A DNA stretch of 9,836 nt from Burkholderiales bacterium (GTDB lineage Bacteria > Pseudomonadota > Gammaproteobacteria > Burkholderiales > Casimicrobiaceae). The stretch lies in assembly GCA_031257235.1 (NCBI GenBank), contig JAIRPA010000151.1, forward strand, positions 1 through 9,836, read 5' to 3'. The notes under the pieces are model-generated. The model worked only from the letters and a program-made list of their open reading frames with translations, had not been told where the DNA came from and did not search any database. The translations under genes and the position numbers were made by a program. This document shows, one piece after another, positions 5,348 to 9,836 of this stretch. Within the stretch, counting starts at the first letter, position 1. Each line of letters starts with the position of its first letter.

Positions 5348-6476
5348 TCGCTGTTTTCTGACTTTCGGCGTCTTCCAAAAGCGCGTGATACAATTTTTCG
5401 GTTTCGTCTACCATGTGTTGCACCGTGAAATGTTGTTCATAATACGCGCGTGCGTTATTTCCCATTCGTTTTGCTTTGGCGCGATCGTTCCATAAAGACA
5501 AAATGGCTTCGGCTAAGGCATCACTATTATTCGGCGCGACGATTAACCCTGTTTTTTGGTCAATCACCGCTTCGGGAATGCCCCCGACTTCTGCGCCGAC
5601 CACCGGCAACCGCGCCGCGCACGCTTCAAGAATCGACAACGAAAACGCCTCACGGCGCGAAGGCGCGCAATACAAGTCGAACGCGGACAACAAACGCGGC
5701 GCATCCGAGCGATACCCCAAAAAATGAACGCGCGGGTGATTGCCGTAACGCGCGACCAACCCCCGACCAAAATCGGTATGGGTGTCCCCGATTAAATAGT
5801 AATGCGCCGTCTCGGGTAAACGCTCAAGGGTTTGTAGTAATAGGTCTTGACCCTTGTCAACCACAAACCTGCCCGAAAGCACGATCGCAAAAACATCTTG
5901 AGGGATGTGAAGCTCTCGACGCAACGAAAGACGGTCTTCTTCCGGCGGAGGCGTCACGCCGTTATAGATTCGCGTGATCTTGTGCGGCGCGTAACCGTGC
6001 GCGATTAAATTATTTTTAACGGCGTCCGAGACCGCAATTAAATGTCGGCAGCGGCGCATGTGTTTGACCGCTTTGGTGGAGTGCGCGGTGGCAATCGGAA
6101 TCGCGCCGGTGTTGATGGCGGCAACGCCCGCATATTGAGAGGGGCGGACTTGATGCGCGTGAACAATATCCGTGTGAGCGTCTTTGATGGCGCGATGAAG
6201 TTTGATGTAGGAAGTTAAATCGAACAAACCGCGCATCGCCACAGGCAGGTGACGCAATCCATATTCAGGGCAACGTTTTGCCACCCACGAACCGGCAGGA
6301 CAAACAACCGTCACTGCCCAACCTTTTTGTTGTAATCCTAAAGACAACTGTAACACATGATTTTCCGCGCCGCCGAAGCTCATGCTTCGGACGATTTGTA
6401 AGCACGAAAAAGATCGCAAAGCGGCTCCTTCAAAAAAACGTGCGTTTTTGACCGAGCCATGGGGGGAAAGTTCCAT
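5331..6476 (-). CDS. GT-B fold glycosyltransferase, GT4-like
   Basis: A 381-residue glycosyltransferase that would transfer a sugar from a nucleotide-sugar donor in the cytoplasm, probably for lipopolysaccharide, capsule or another envelope glycan. The N-terminal acceptor domain has the typical GGAE loop at residues 35-38 after the first strand (SCLQIVRSM), then HAHQVRPSQYAG at 107-117. The donor domain starts with SGRFVVDKGQ at 201-210. It has the retaining-enzyme E-x7-E motif (Glu276 and Glu284 in REAFSLSILEACA) and GGIPEAV at 298-304. Length is usual for the family. The start at 6476 adds about 22 residues before the first strand. A later Met (residue 32) would remove that strand, so the long form is preferred, although no Shine-Dalgarno sequence is visible. 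Donor and acceptor cannot be told from the sequence. No polysaccharide cluster surrounds it. Confidence 0.88.
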   Translation of the reverse strand: MELSPHGSVKNARFFEGAALRSFSCLQIVRSMSFGGAENHVLQLSLGLQQKGWAVTVVCPAGSWVAKRCPEYGLRHLPVAMRGLFDLTSYIKLHRAIKDAHTDIVHAHQVRPSQYAGVAAINTGAIPIATAHSTKAVKHMRRCRHLIAVSDAVKNNLIAHGYAPHKITRIYNGVTPPPEEDRLSLRRELHIPQDVFAIVLSGRFVVDKGQDLLLQTLERLPETAHYYLIGDTHTDFGRGLVARYGNHPRVHFLGYRSDAPRLLSAFDLYCAPSRREAFSLSILEACAARLPVVGAEVGGIPEAVIDQKTGLIVAPNNSDALAEAILSLWNDRAKAKRMGNNARAYYEQHFTVQHMVDETEKLYHALLEDAESQKTAIRDQM

Positions 6477-6524
6477 GATAAAAGACGCAAAAGTTAGGGG
6501 GATTAAATTGCGTGATGCTTTGAT

Positions 6525-6542
6525 AAGACCTTGATAGGTCTT
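6525..6542. terminator. Hairpin between the two-helix protein gene and the glycosyltransferase gene
   Basis: AAGACCT (6525-6531) and AGGTCTT (6536-6542) form a perfect 7-bp stem with a 4-base loop. It lies between the stop of the upstream minus-strand gene (6556) and the glycosyltransferase start (6476). No clear T run follows on the minus strand, so it may be a weak terminator, a processing site or an operator. Confidence 0.35.
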
Positions 6543-6555
6543 TATGTATCAAGAG

Positions 6556-6930
6556 TTACTTTGAGGGGTGTTCTCCTTTCGTATCATTGAGTAAACGATA
6601 TATTCTTTCGGTCATCGTATAAAGTTTTTGTACGTTATTTTCCAAAAAGAAGTAATGTTGAATATAAAAAAGCAAGGTGACGGCAATCACGGCATCCAAA
6701 GCCAAAAATGCCCAAGACGGTTGCCACAGCGTTCCCGCGAATGCCACGATTAACAGGAAAGCAAAAAAAAGCGTCACGATCAAATGCACCAGCCTTTCGT
6801 GTTGAAAGGCGGCAACGTTGTCTTGGTGACGCTCTAAAAAAAGGCGTAACGCGACGCGATCGCGGGAGAACGTCGCATCGGACAATGTGGTGTCGCATTC
6901 CGACAAATAAGCACGAAGTGATTTTTTCAT
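6556..6930 (-). CDS. Small two-helix membrane protein, unknown
   Basis: A 124-residue protein with a charged N-terminal helical region (about residues 1-45, rich in Arg, Asp and Glu), two membrane helices (about 48-67 and 72-92) and a cytoplasmic-looking helical tail (LENNVQKLYTMTERIYRLLN). The flanking soluble helices and short hairpin between the membrane helices suggest both ends lie in the cytoplasm. I chose ATG at 6930. A GTG directly before it (6933) would add one residue. Neither has a Shine-Dalgarno match. It lies between nrdG and the glycosyltransferase on the same strand with gaps of 67 and 79 bases, and has its own promoter-like sequence, so it need not be in an operon with them. 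No family is recognised. Confidence 0.65.
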   Translation of the reverse strand: MKKSLRAYLSECDTTLSDATFSRDRVALRLFLERHQDNVAAFQHERLVHLIVTLFFAFLLIVAFAGTLWQPSWAFLALDAVIAVTLLFYIQHYFFLENNVQKLYTMTERIYRLLNDTKGEHPSK

Positions 6931-6962
6931 CACGCAATAGATCGGGGGATCAATAGGAAGCT

Positions 6963-6991
6963 ATTATTTCACTATTTCGTCGCCTTTGCAA
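6963..6991 (-). promoter_or_regulatory. Candidate promoter for the two-helix protein gene
   Basis: On the minus strand TTGCAA (6991-6986) is followed, 17 bases later, by AATAAT (6968-6963, five of six consensus bases). Transcription would begin near 6956, about 26 bases before the ATG at 6930. It lies just after the nrdG stop (6998). Seen by eye only. Confidence 0.35.
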
Positions 6992-6996
6992 AAGGC
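6982..6996 (-). terminator. Short hairpin after nrdG
   Basis: GCCTTT (6982-6987) pairs with AAAGGC (6991-6996) around a 3-base loop, one base past the nrdG stop codon. No T run follows on the minus strand, and the stem overlaps the candidate promoter of the next gene. A weak terminator at best. Confidence 0.25.
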
Positions 6997-6997
6997 A

Positions 6998-7723
6998 CTA
7001 CGCGCGAACGGTGGTGTCGGGAATCACATTCCTTAATTCGGACAAAAGCGCGTCGTTAAGAGCAAGGGGGCTTGACGGATTGCCCAATAAATCGGCATTG
7101 TCACAACCTTCTGCGCGAAAAGGTTGTAATACCCAACGTGTCGCGCCGGCATTTTTGAGTTCCTGCGCCAACAGAATAAGCTGCGTTTGCGTCGTTAATG
7201 CGCCGTGTATCGTCGTGCGGACTTCATAAGAGACGCCCGACGCAATCACCCGATCAAGCGTTTCAAACGCGGGCGTGCCGCTTTTGTCGACGCCTGTCAC
7301 CGTGCCGTAACCCTCGCATGTGGCTTTGATGTCCAGCCCTACCCAATCCAAATGCGGCAACAGTTGCGCGACGCGACGCGGGTACGCGCCGCCGGTGTGG
7401 AGTCCCACTTTAAAACCCAAAGCACGAACGTCGGCAACGGCATCGAATAAGGCGGATTGCGCGGTCGGCTCGCCGCCCGAAAAAACGACGCCGTCCAACA
7501 AGCCGCGTCGCGTGACAAGCCATGAGTAAAACGAAGACCACGAATACGGCTCGGAGGCGGGATCGACTTTGGCGGGAATTAAATGCGGATTGTGGCAATA
7601 CGCGCAACGCCAAGGACAACCTTGGCAAAACACGACCGCTGAGAGATGTCCGGGGTAATCGGTGGCGGTAAAAGGCACAATGCCGCCGATGGTCAATGTT
7701 TTGGTTTTTGTGGGTTCGTTCAT
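6998..7723 (-). CDS. nrdG: Anaerobic ribonucleoside-triphosphate reductase activating protein, radical SAM
   Basis: A 241-residue radical SAM enzyme. The signature C36-x3-C40-x2-C43 (CPWRCAYC) binds the [4Fe-4S] cluster that cleaves S-adenosylmethionine. An extra Cys33 precedes it (FCQGC). GGE at 83-85 (FSGGEP) is the usual SAM-amino-group contact. The opening IGGIVPFTATDYPGHLSAVV and the spacing match the NrdG2-type activases that install the glycyl radical on anaerobic ribonucleotide reductase NrdD. It acts in the cytoplasm under anaerobic conditions. No nrdD is in the window: downstream are unrelated genes and upstream is divergent folB. It might be the last gene of a relocated pair or activate an enzyme encoded elsewhere. 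An activase for another glycyl-radical enzyme is less likely, given the lack of a ferredoxin-like insert. The ATG at 7723 lacks a Shine-Dalgarno sequence. Confidence 0.88.
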   Translation of the reverse strand: MNEPTKTKTLTIGGIVPFTATDYPGHLSAVVFCQGCPWRCAYCHNPHLIPAKVDPASEPYSWSSFYSWLVTRRGLLDGVVFSGGEPTAQSALFDAVADVRALGFKVGLHTGGAYPRRVAQLLPHLDWVGLDIKATCEGYGTVTGVDKSGTPAFETLDRVIASGVSYEVRTTIHGALTTQTQLILLAQELKNAGATRWVLQPFRAEGCDNADLLGNPSSPLALNDALLSELRNVIPDTTVRA

Positions 7724-7749
7724 TTGGGTGACGGTTGATTTTGTTGGCT

Positions 7750-7755
7750 ATTATA
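7750..7755 (-). promoter_or_regulatory. Candidate -10 box for nrdG
   Basis: A perfect TATAAT on the minus strand at 7755-7750, placing the start about 20 bases before the nrdG ATG. No good -35 hexamer is seen at 16-19 bases (TAAGCC and TTAAGC are the closest), so an activator may be needed. I did not find a convincing FNR site (TTGAT-N4-ATCAA) beside it. Confidence 0.4.
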
Positions 7756-7839
7756 GTGCCGCCGCACATCATCGGCTTAACGGACGATACGTGCTTTTTT
7801 ACCCCGGATGCGCGGTCTTTTTTCCTTTCGTCCAAATTC

Positions 7840-7845
7840 TATACA
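7840..7845 (+). promoter_or_regulatory. Candidate -10 box for folB
   Basis: TATACA at 7840-7845 lies about 40 bases before the folB ATG, with only a T-rich stretch (7818-7823) at -35 spacing. A weak, by-eye call. Confidence 0.25.
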
Positions 7846-7885
7846 ATGAACGGCGATCGCAACGCATTTTATCGGAGACCGCACC

Positions 7886-8266
7886 ATGGCATCACACGAA
7901 TTTGGCGTCATTGAAATTGAACAGGTAAAGCTCGAAACCAAAATCGGCGTTTTGGCGTGGGAGCGCGAGATGAAGCAAACGTTGATCGCGGACGTTCGAT
8001 TGGGGATTTTGTCGGATCGCGTGTTTGCCTCGGACGATTTGTCCGACGCGATCAATTATGCGCAGGTGGTGGCGTCTTTGCGCGACTTTGCCCAAACGCG
8101 CTCGTTTCGACTGTTGGAAACGTTTGCGCATGAAGCGGCAACGATGTTGCACGAACAATTCGGGGCAAAAGACATCGAAATTTACGTCCGCAAGCCGGCG
8201 TTGATCGAGGGGGTGGGGTCTCTTGGGGTGAGGGTGAGACGACAATTCGGGGGCGCCCAAAAGTAG
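7886..8266 (+). CDS. folB: Dihydroneopterin aldolase
   Basis: A 126-residue enzyme of folate synthesis that cleaves 7,8-dihydroneopterin to 6-hydroxymethyl-dihydropterin and glycolaldehyde in the cytoplasm. Family features in order: an early strand ending in IGVLAWERE with the conserved Glu27, the DLSDAINYAQV segment with Tyr58, LLETFAHEAA with Glu78, and VRKP with the catalytic-type Lys103 just before Pro104. These correspond to Glu22, Tyr54 and Lys100 of the S. aureus enzyme. Length is normal for the family. GGAG at 7874-7877 lies 8 bases before the ATG. The last four codons and the TAG stop (GAQK-stop) lie mainly within the left arm of a palindrome at 8254-8283, so the C-terminal tail is repeat-derived. 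It is divergent from nrdG and convergent with the ArsR-type gene. Confidence 0.92.
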   Translation: MASHEFGVIEIEQVKLETKIGVLAWEREMKQTLIADVRLGILSDRVFASDDLSDAINYAQVVASLRDFAQTRSFRLLETFAHEAATMLHEQFGAKDIEIYVRKPALIEGVGSLGVRVRRQFGGAQK

Positions 8267-8283
8267 GTGTTTACTTTTGGGCG
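8254..8283. terminator. Palindrome CGCCCAAAAGTA / TACTTTTGGGCG, copy 2, probable bidirectional terminator
   Basis: A perfect 12-bp inverted repeat (8254-8265 and 8272-8283) with a 6-base loop, identical in both arms to 155-184. It overlaps the folB stop codon (8264-8266) and ends 9 bases before the arsR-type stop on the other strand (8293-8295). A symmetrical hairpin between convergent genes fits a shared terminator, although no separate T run follows the stem. Confidence 0.6.
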
Positions 8284-8292
8284 AGGTTCTAA

Positions 8293-8772
8293 TTAAGCGT
8301 CCGCGAAGGACGCGTCTATCGGCGGCAATGCCGTGTTCTGGATTTCTTCGACCCAATCGTCCCGCAACGCGCCTTCGCTTTTGATTTTATGCACCATGTG
8401 TGCGCAGGCATGACAACACGTTTTCACCAGATCAGGGTCGCGCGTGGAGTAAAGCACCCGCTTGCCGTCCCGACGACGGCAGACCAAGCCCGCCTGATAT
8501 AAAAGCGACAAATGACGCGATACGTTGGTTTGCGTGGCGCCGGTGGCGTCCATGATGTCTGAGACGGCGCGCTCGGTGTGGCAGGAAAAATGCAAAATTT
8601 TGAGGCGGGTAGGGTCAGAGAGGAGCGCGAAATAACGCCCGACCAAGTCAAAAACTCTTGCGAGCTCCGGCGAGTTTGTGTCGGGGCGTTTGTTGGATCC
8701 CAACGGAATCTGCATTGGGCAAGCCGCAACATCGGCTTGGTTGATGGCAACGCCTATGTTTAAATCGTGCAT
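8293..8772 (-). CDS. ArsR/SmtB-family winged-helix regulator, Cys-rich
   Basis: A 159-residue repressor-like protein. The winged-helix core runs from FALLSDPTRLKILH (48-61) through the recognition helix (QTNVSRHLSLLYQAGLV, 81-97) and the wing (RRDGKRVLYST). It is longer than typical ArsR proteins, with an N-terminal extension of about 40 residues and a C-terminal tail of about 35. Sensing residues are suggested by Cys64-His65 after the DPTRL helix, Cys98 in the wing, and a cluster Cys119, Cys120, His121, Cys123, His125. The Cys pattern allows metal, metalloid or thiol/persulfide sensing. The sequence does not decide between them. The ATG is supported by AAAGGGA 8 bases upstream on the minus strand. 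It is monocistronic, divergent from ahpC with 232 bases between them, and could control itself and ahpC. Confidence 0.85.
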   Translation of the reverse strand: MHDLNIGVAINQADVAACPMQIPLGSNKRPDTNSPELARVFDLVGRYFALLSDPTRLKILHFSCHTERAVSDIMDATGATQTNVSRHLSLLYQAGLVCRRRDGKRVLYSTRDPDLVKTCCHACAHMVHKIKSEGALRDDWVEEIQNTALPPIDASFADA

Positions 8773-8781
8773 GGTGGTATT

Positions 8782-8793
8782 CCCTTTAAAGGG
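8782..8793 (-). promoter_or_regulatory. Palindrome CCCTTTAAAGGG at the arsR-type transcription start, candidate operator
   Basis: A perfect 12-base palindrome that begins at the expected transcription start and includes the AAAGGG Shine-Dalgarno sequence of the regulator gene. Its place fits an autorepression operator or a translational control site. The typical ArsR operator (ATA-rich, 12-2-12) is not matched, so the assignment to this protein is inference. Confidence 0.4.
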
Positions 8794-8799
8794 CGGTTC

Positions 8800-8828
8800 A
8801 TTATACCTGCGGGAAAGTTAAGGGGCAA
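8800..8828 (-). promoter_or_regulatory. Promoter of the arsR-type gene
   Basis: On the minus strand TTGCCC (8828-8823) is followed after exactly 17 bases by a perfect TATAAT (8805-8800). The start would fall near 8793, giving a leader of about 20 bases with a good ribosome binding site. Confidence 0.6.
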
Positions 8829-8904
8829 CGCAGAACGGTTATTCATAAAGCATCAATCTCCGGGTTGATAAAAAAAAATTATCGCTGTCCCAAAATCATA
8901 CAAT

Positions 8905-8933
8905 TTGCCAAGTTGTCGGTTGGGATTTAATAT
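8905..8933 (+). promoter_or_regulatory. Candidate promoter of ahpC
   Basis: TTGCCA (8905-8910, five of six consensus bases) is followed after 17 bases by TAATAT (8928-8933, four of six). A nine-A tract at 8870-8878 lies just upstream, like an UP element. The start would fall near 8941, giving a 64-base leader. The promoter is overlapped by an 8-bp inverted repeat (8920-8943). Confidence 0.45.
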
Positions 8934-8943
8934 CCAATCCCAA
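8920..8943. promoter_or_regulatory. Inverted repeat TTGGGATT-N8-AATCCCAA over the ahpC -10 box, candidate operator
   Basis: The arms (8920-8927 and 8936-8943) are perfect and centre on the candidate -10 box TAATAT, so a dimeric protein bound here should block transcription. The arm length and spacing suit a winged-helix dimer. It is not the OxyR pattern (ATAG-N7-CTAT repeats), which I did not find. Confidence 0.45.
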
Positions 8944-8945
8944 GC

Positions 8946-8968
8946 AAGCAAAAGTCGTGCTTTTGCTT
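8946..8968 (+). promoter_or_regulatory. Leader hairpin upstream of ahpC
   Basis: AAGCAAAAG (8946-8954) and CTTTTGCTT (8960-8968) form a perfect 9-bp stem with loop TCGTG, near the expected 5' end of the ahpC mRNA and about 36 bases before the ATG. It is followed by ATTTTCG. It could stabilise the mRNA 5' end or act as an attenuator. The sequence does not decide. Confidence 0.4.
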
Positions 8969-9004
8969 ATTTTCGTAACCTGTATTTTTGCAAAGGATGT
9001 TTTT

Positions 9005-9553
9005 ATGAAAACCGTAGGCGACAAATTAGACGCATTTGAAGTGCAAGGTGTCAAACCCGGATTTAATTTTCCGGAAGAAAACGATCAATCGGCGTTTGAA
9101 CCGATCAACGAAAAATCGTTTCCGGGCAAATGGAAAATCATTTATTTCTACCCGAAAGATTTCACCTTCGTTTGCCCGACGGAAATTGTCGCTTACAACA
9201 AATTGGCGAAAGATTTCTCCGACCGCGACGCCGTATTGATGGGCGGCTCGCTCGATAACGAATTTGTCAAACTCGCGTGGCGTCGTGACCACAAAGATTT
9301 GAACAAACTCGGTCACTGGCAATTTGCCGACTCCACCGGCGCGTTGATCGACCAATTAGGCATCCGTGACAAAAAAGCCGGCGTTGCGTTGCGCGCGACG
9401 TTCATCGTTGACCCGGACAACATCATTCAACACGTGACGGTCAATTCGTTGGATGTCGGTCGCAATGCCGAAGAAGCGCTTCGTCTTTTAGACGCGCTCC
9501 AAACCGGCGAACTGTGCGCGTGCAACCGCGCGGTTGGCGGCCCGACGTTGTAA
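9005..9553 (+). CDS. ahpC: Alkyl hydroperoxide reductase AhpC, 2-Cys peroxiredoxin
   Basis: A 182-residue peroxiredoxin that reduces hydrogen peroxide and organic hydroperoxides in the cytoplasm. The peroxidatic site is FVCPTE with Cys57, plus Thr54 just before it and the supporting Arg130 (ALRATFIVD). The resolving region is ELCACNR with Cys171 and Cys173. The three-cysteine pattern with a C-terminal C-A-C and the ending GPTL closely resembles mycobacterial AhpC (Cys61, Cys174, Cys176), the type that is re-reduced by AhpD rather than AhpF. This matches the ahpD start downstream. I chose the ATG at 9005 because AAAGGA lies 6-7 bases upstream. The open frame back to 8957 would begin inside the leader hairpin and add a hydrophobic stretch with no place in the family. 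Likely controlled by the promoter and inverted repeat at 8905-8943. Confidence 0.93.
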   Translation: MKTVGDKLDAFEVQGVKPGFNFPEENDQSAFEPINEKSFPGKWKIIYFYPKDFTFVCPTEIVAYNKLAKDFSDRDAVLMGGSLDNEFVKLAWRRDHKDLNKLGHWQFADSTGALIDQLGIRDKKAGVALRATFIVDPDNIIQHVTVNSLDVGRNAEEALRLLDALQTGELCACNRAVGGPTL

Positions 9554-9560
9554 CGCCGTT

Positions 9561-9590
9561 CGCCCAAACGTGACCATTCACGGTTGGGCG
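9561..9590 (+). terminator. Strong hairpin just after ahpC
   Basis: CGCCCAA-A-CGTGA (9561-9573) pairs with TCACG-G-TTGGGCG (9578-9590) around CCAT: a 12-pair stem with one mismatch, 7 bases after the stop. Its outer arms repeat the CGCCCAA/TTGGGCG ends of the palindromes at 155 and 8254. With no T run following, it may be a partial terminator or a 3'-end stabiliser that lowers ahpD expression relative to ahpC. Confidence 0.5.
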
Positions 9591-9612
9591 GTCAAAGCCG
9601 GCAAAAAGCCCT

Positions 9613-9629
9613 ACCGGACATGTTCCGGT
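9613..9629. repeat. Hairpin ACCGGA-CATGT-TCCGGT
   Basis: A perfect 6-bp inverted repeat with a 5-base loop in the ahpC-ahpD spacer. It is the second of three consecutive hairpins there. Function unknown. Confidence 0.4.
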
Positions 9630-9662
9630 GTGGCGTCAAACCCCGACGGTTTTTTGCGAAAA

Positions 9663-9683
9663 GGGAGGGGGCAAGCCCCTCCC
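9663..9683. repeat. GC-rich hairpin GGGAGGGG / CCCCTCCC
   Basis: A perfect 8-bp GC-rich stem (9663-9670 and 9676-9683) with loop GCAAG, the third hairpin between ahpC and ahpD. It follows a TTTTTTGCGAAAA stretch that is partly repeated downstream (ATTTTTGCGAAAG, 9713-9724). It may be a remnant palindromic element. Confidence 0.45.
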
Positions 9684-9743
9684 GCAAAGCGGCGCGGCAT
9701 GATGCGTCCGATTTTTGCGAAAGCCACCCCATAGGATTGATCA

Positions 9744-9836
9744 ATGATGGAATTTTTAACTGTTTTAAAAGATCGCGTTCCCGATTACGCCAAAGACATT
9801 CGTTTGAATTTAGACAGCGTGTTGGGTCGTTCCTCG
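9744..9836 (+). CDS. ahpD: Alkyl hydroperoxidase AhpD, 5' part only
   Basis: The first 31 residues of a gene cut by the window end. The segment VPDYAKDIRLNLDSVL matches the start of AhpD (LPEYAKDIKLNLSSIT in the mycobacterial protein). AhpD is a small trimeric protein with a CxxC active site that passes electrons from a dihydrolipoyl protein to AhpC; the CxxC region lies beyond the window. Two adjacent ATG codons (9744 and 9747) are possible, with AGGA at 9733-9736 serving either. It follows ahpC by 190 bases with three hairpins between, an unusually long and structured gap for this pair. It is probably co-transcribed but expressed less. Confidence 0.85.
   Translation, partial: MMEFLTVLKDRVPDYAKDIRLNLDSVLGRSS

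Noticed and set aside
5450..5977. Plus-strand open frame opposite the glycosyltransferase
   Set aside because: The translation has Arg/Pro/Thr-rich shadow character and no start signal. The minus strand has a full recognised domain here.
7892..8356. Minus-strand open frame opposite folB
   Set aside because: Shadow frame rich in Arg and His. The plus strand carries conserved FolB motifs, and this frame overlaps the arsR-type gene out of frame.
8957..9004. Upstream start for ahpC giving a hydrophobic leader
   Set aside because: The start would lie in the loop of a hairpin, peroxiredoxins of this class have no signal peptide, and the ATG at 9005 has a good ribosome binding site.
8821..9004. 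OxyR or FNR binding site upstream of ahpC
   Set aside because: Neither ATAG-N7-CTAT repeats nor a good TTGAT-N4-ATCAA site is present. ATCAA and TTGAT at 8852-8869 are in the wrong order and too far apart.

Overview
The window looks like a chromosomal segment of a Gram-negative proteobacterium, probably beta or gamma. The reasons are a lipobox lipoprotein, an AbrB-family permease, a Pseudomonas-type NrdG activase, a stand-alone FolB and an AhpC/AhpD pair. I cannot place the genus. Core genes are moderately GC-rich. Positions about 2025-5300 are strikingly AT-rich (for example 2881-2940 has only 6 G/C in 60 bases) and have a different codon style, which suggests an acquired or decaying accessory island.

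Layout. 1-258 is a chain of five palindromes followed by a promoter. 259-2024 holds a predicted lipoprotein and an AbrB-type membrane protein, overlapping by ATGA. 2025-5300 is the AT-rich island: all recognisable genes are on the + strand, mostly small predicted membrane proteins of unknown function plus one membrane-anchored Sel1-repeat protein. It ends with two degenerate genes. Their reading frames can be rejoined by three shifts, all in the same direction and each at a short A run. Copies of one dispersed repeat bracket these two genes. 5331-7723 is a minus-strand block: a GT4-like glycosyltransferase, a small two-helix membrane protein and a radical-SAM NrdG-type activase. 7886-8266 is folB, divergent from nrdG and convergent with an ArsR-family regulator (8293-8772, minus). 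The regulator is divergent from ahpC (9005-9553), which is followed by the start of ahpD at the window edge.

How parts work together. AhpC and AhpD form a thiol peroxidase and reductant pair of the mycobacterial type (Cys57 plus the C-terminal Cys171/Cys173 pair). The Cys-rich ArsR protein lies across a shared 232-base region. Both genes there have promoter-like sequences, and each promoter overlaps a perfect inverted repeat, so local redox-responsive control is plausible but unproven. FolB makes 6-hydroxymethyl-dihydropterin for folate. NrdG would activate an anaerobic ribonucleotide reductase, but no nrdD is in the window. A palindrome family with an AAAAGTA/TACTTTT core occurs three times. 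One copy encodes the last codons and the stop of folB and probably ends both convergent transcripts.

No tRNA, rRNA, CRISPR array, intact insertion sequence or origin was recognised. The best candidates for something undescribed are the island of small membrane proteins and the bracketed degenerate gene pair.
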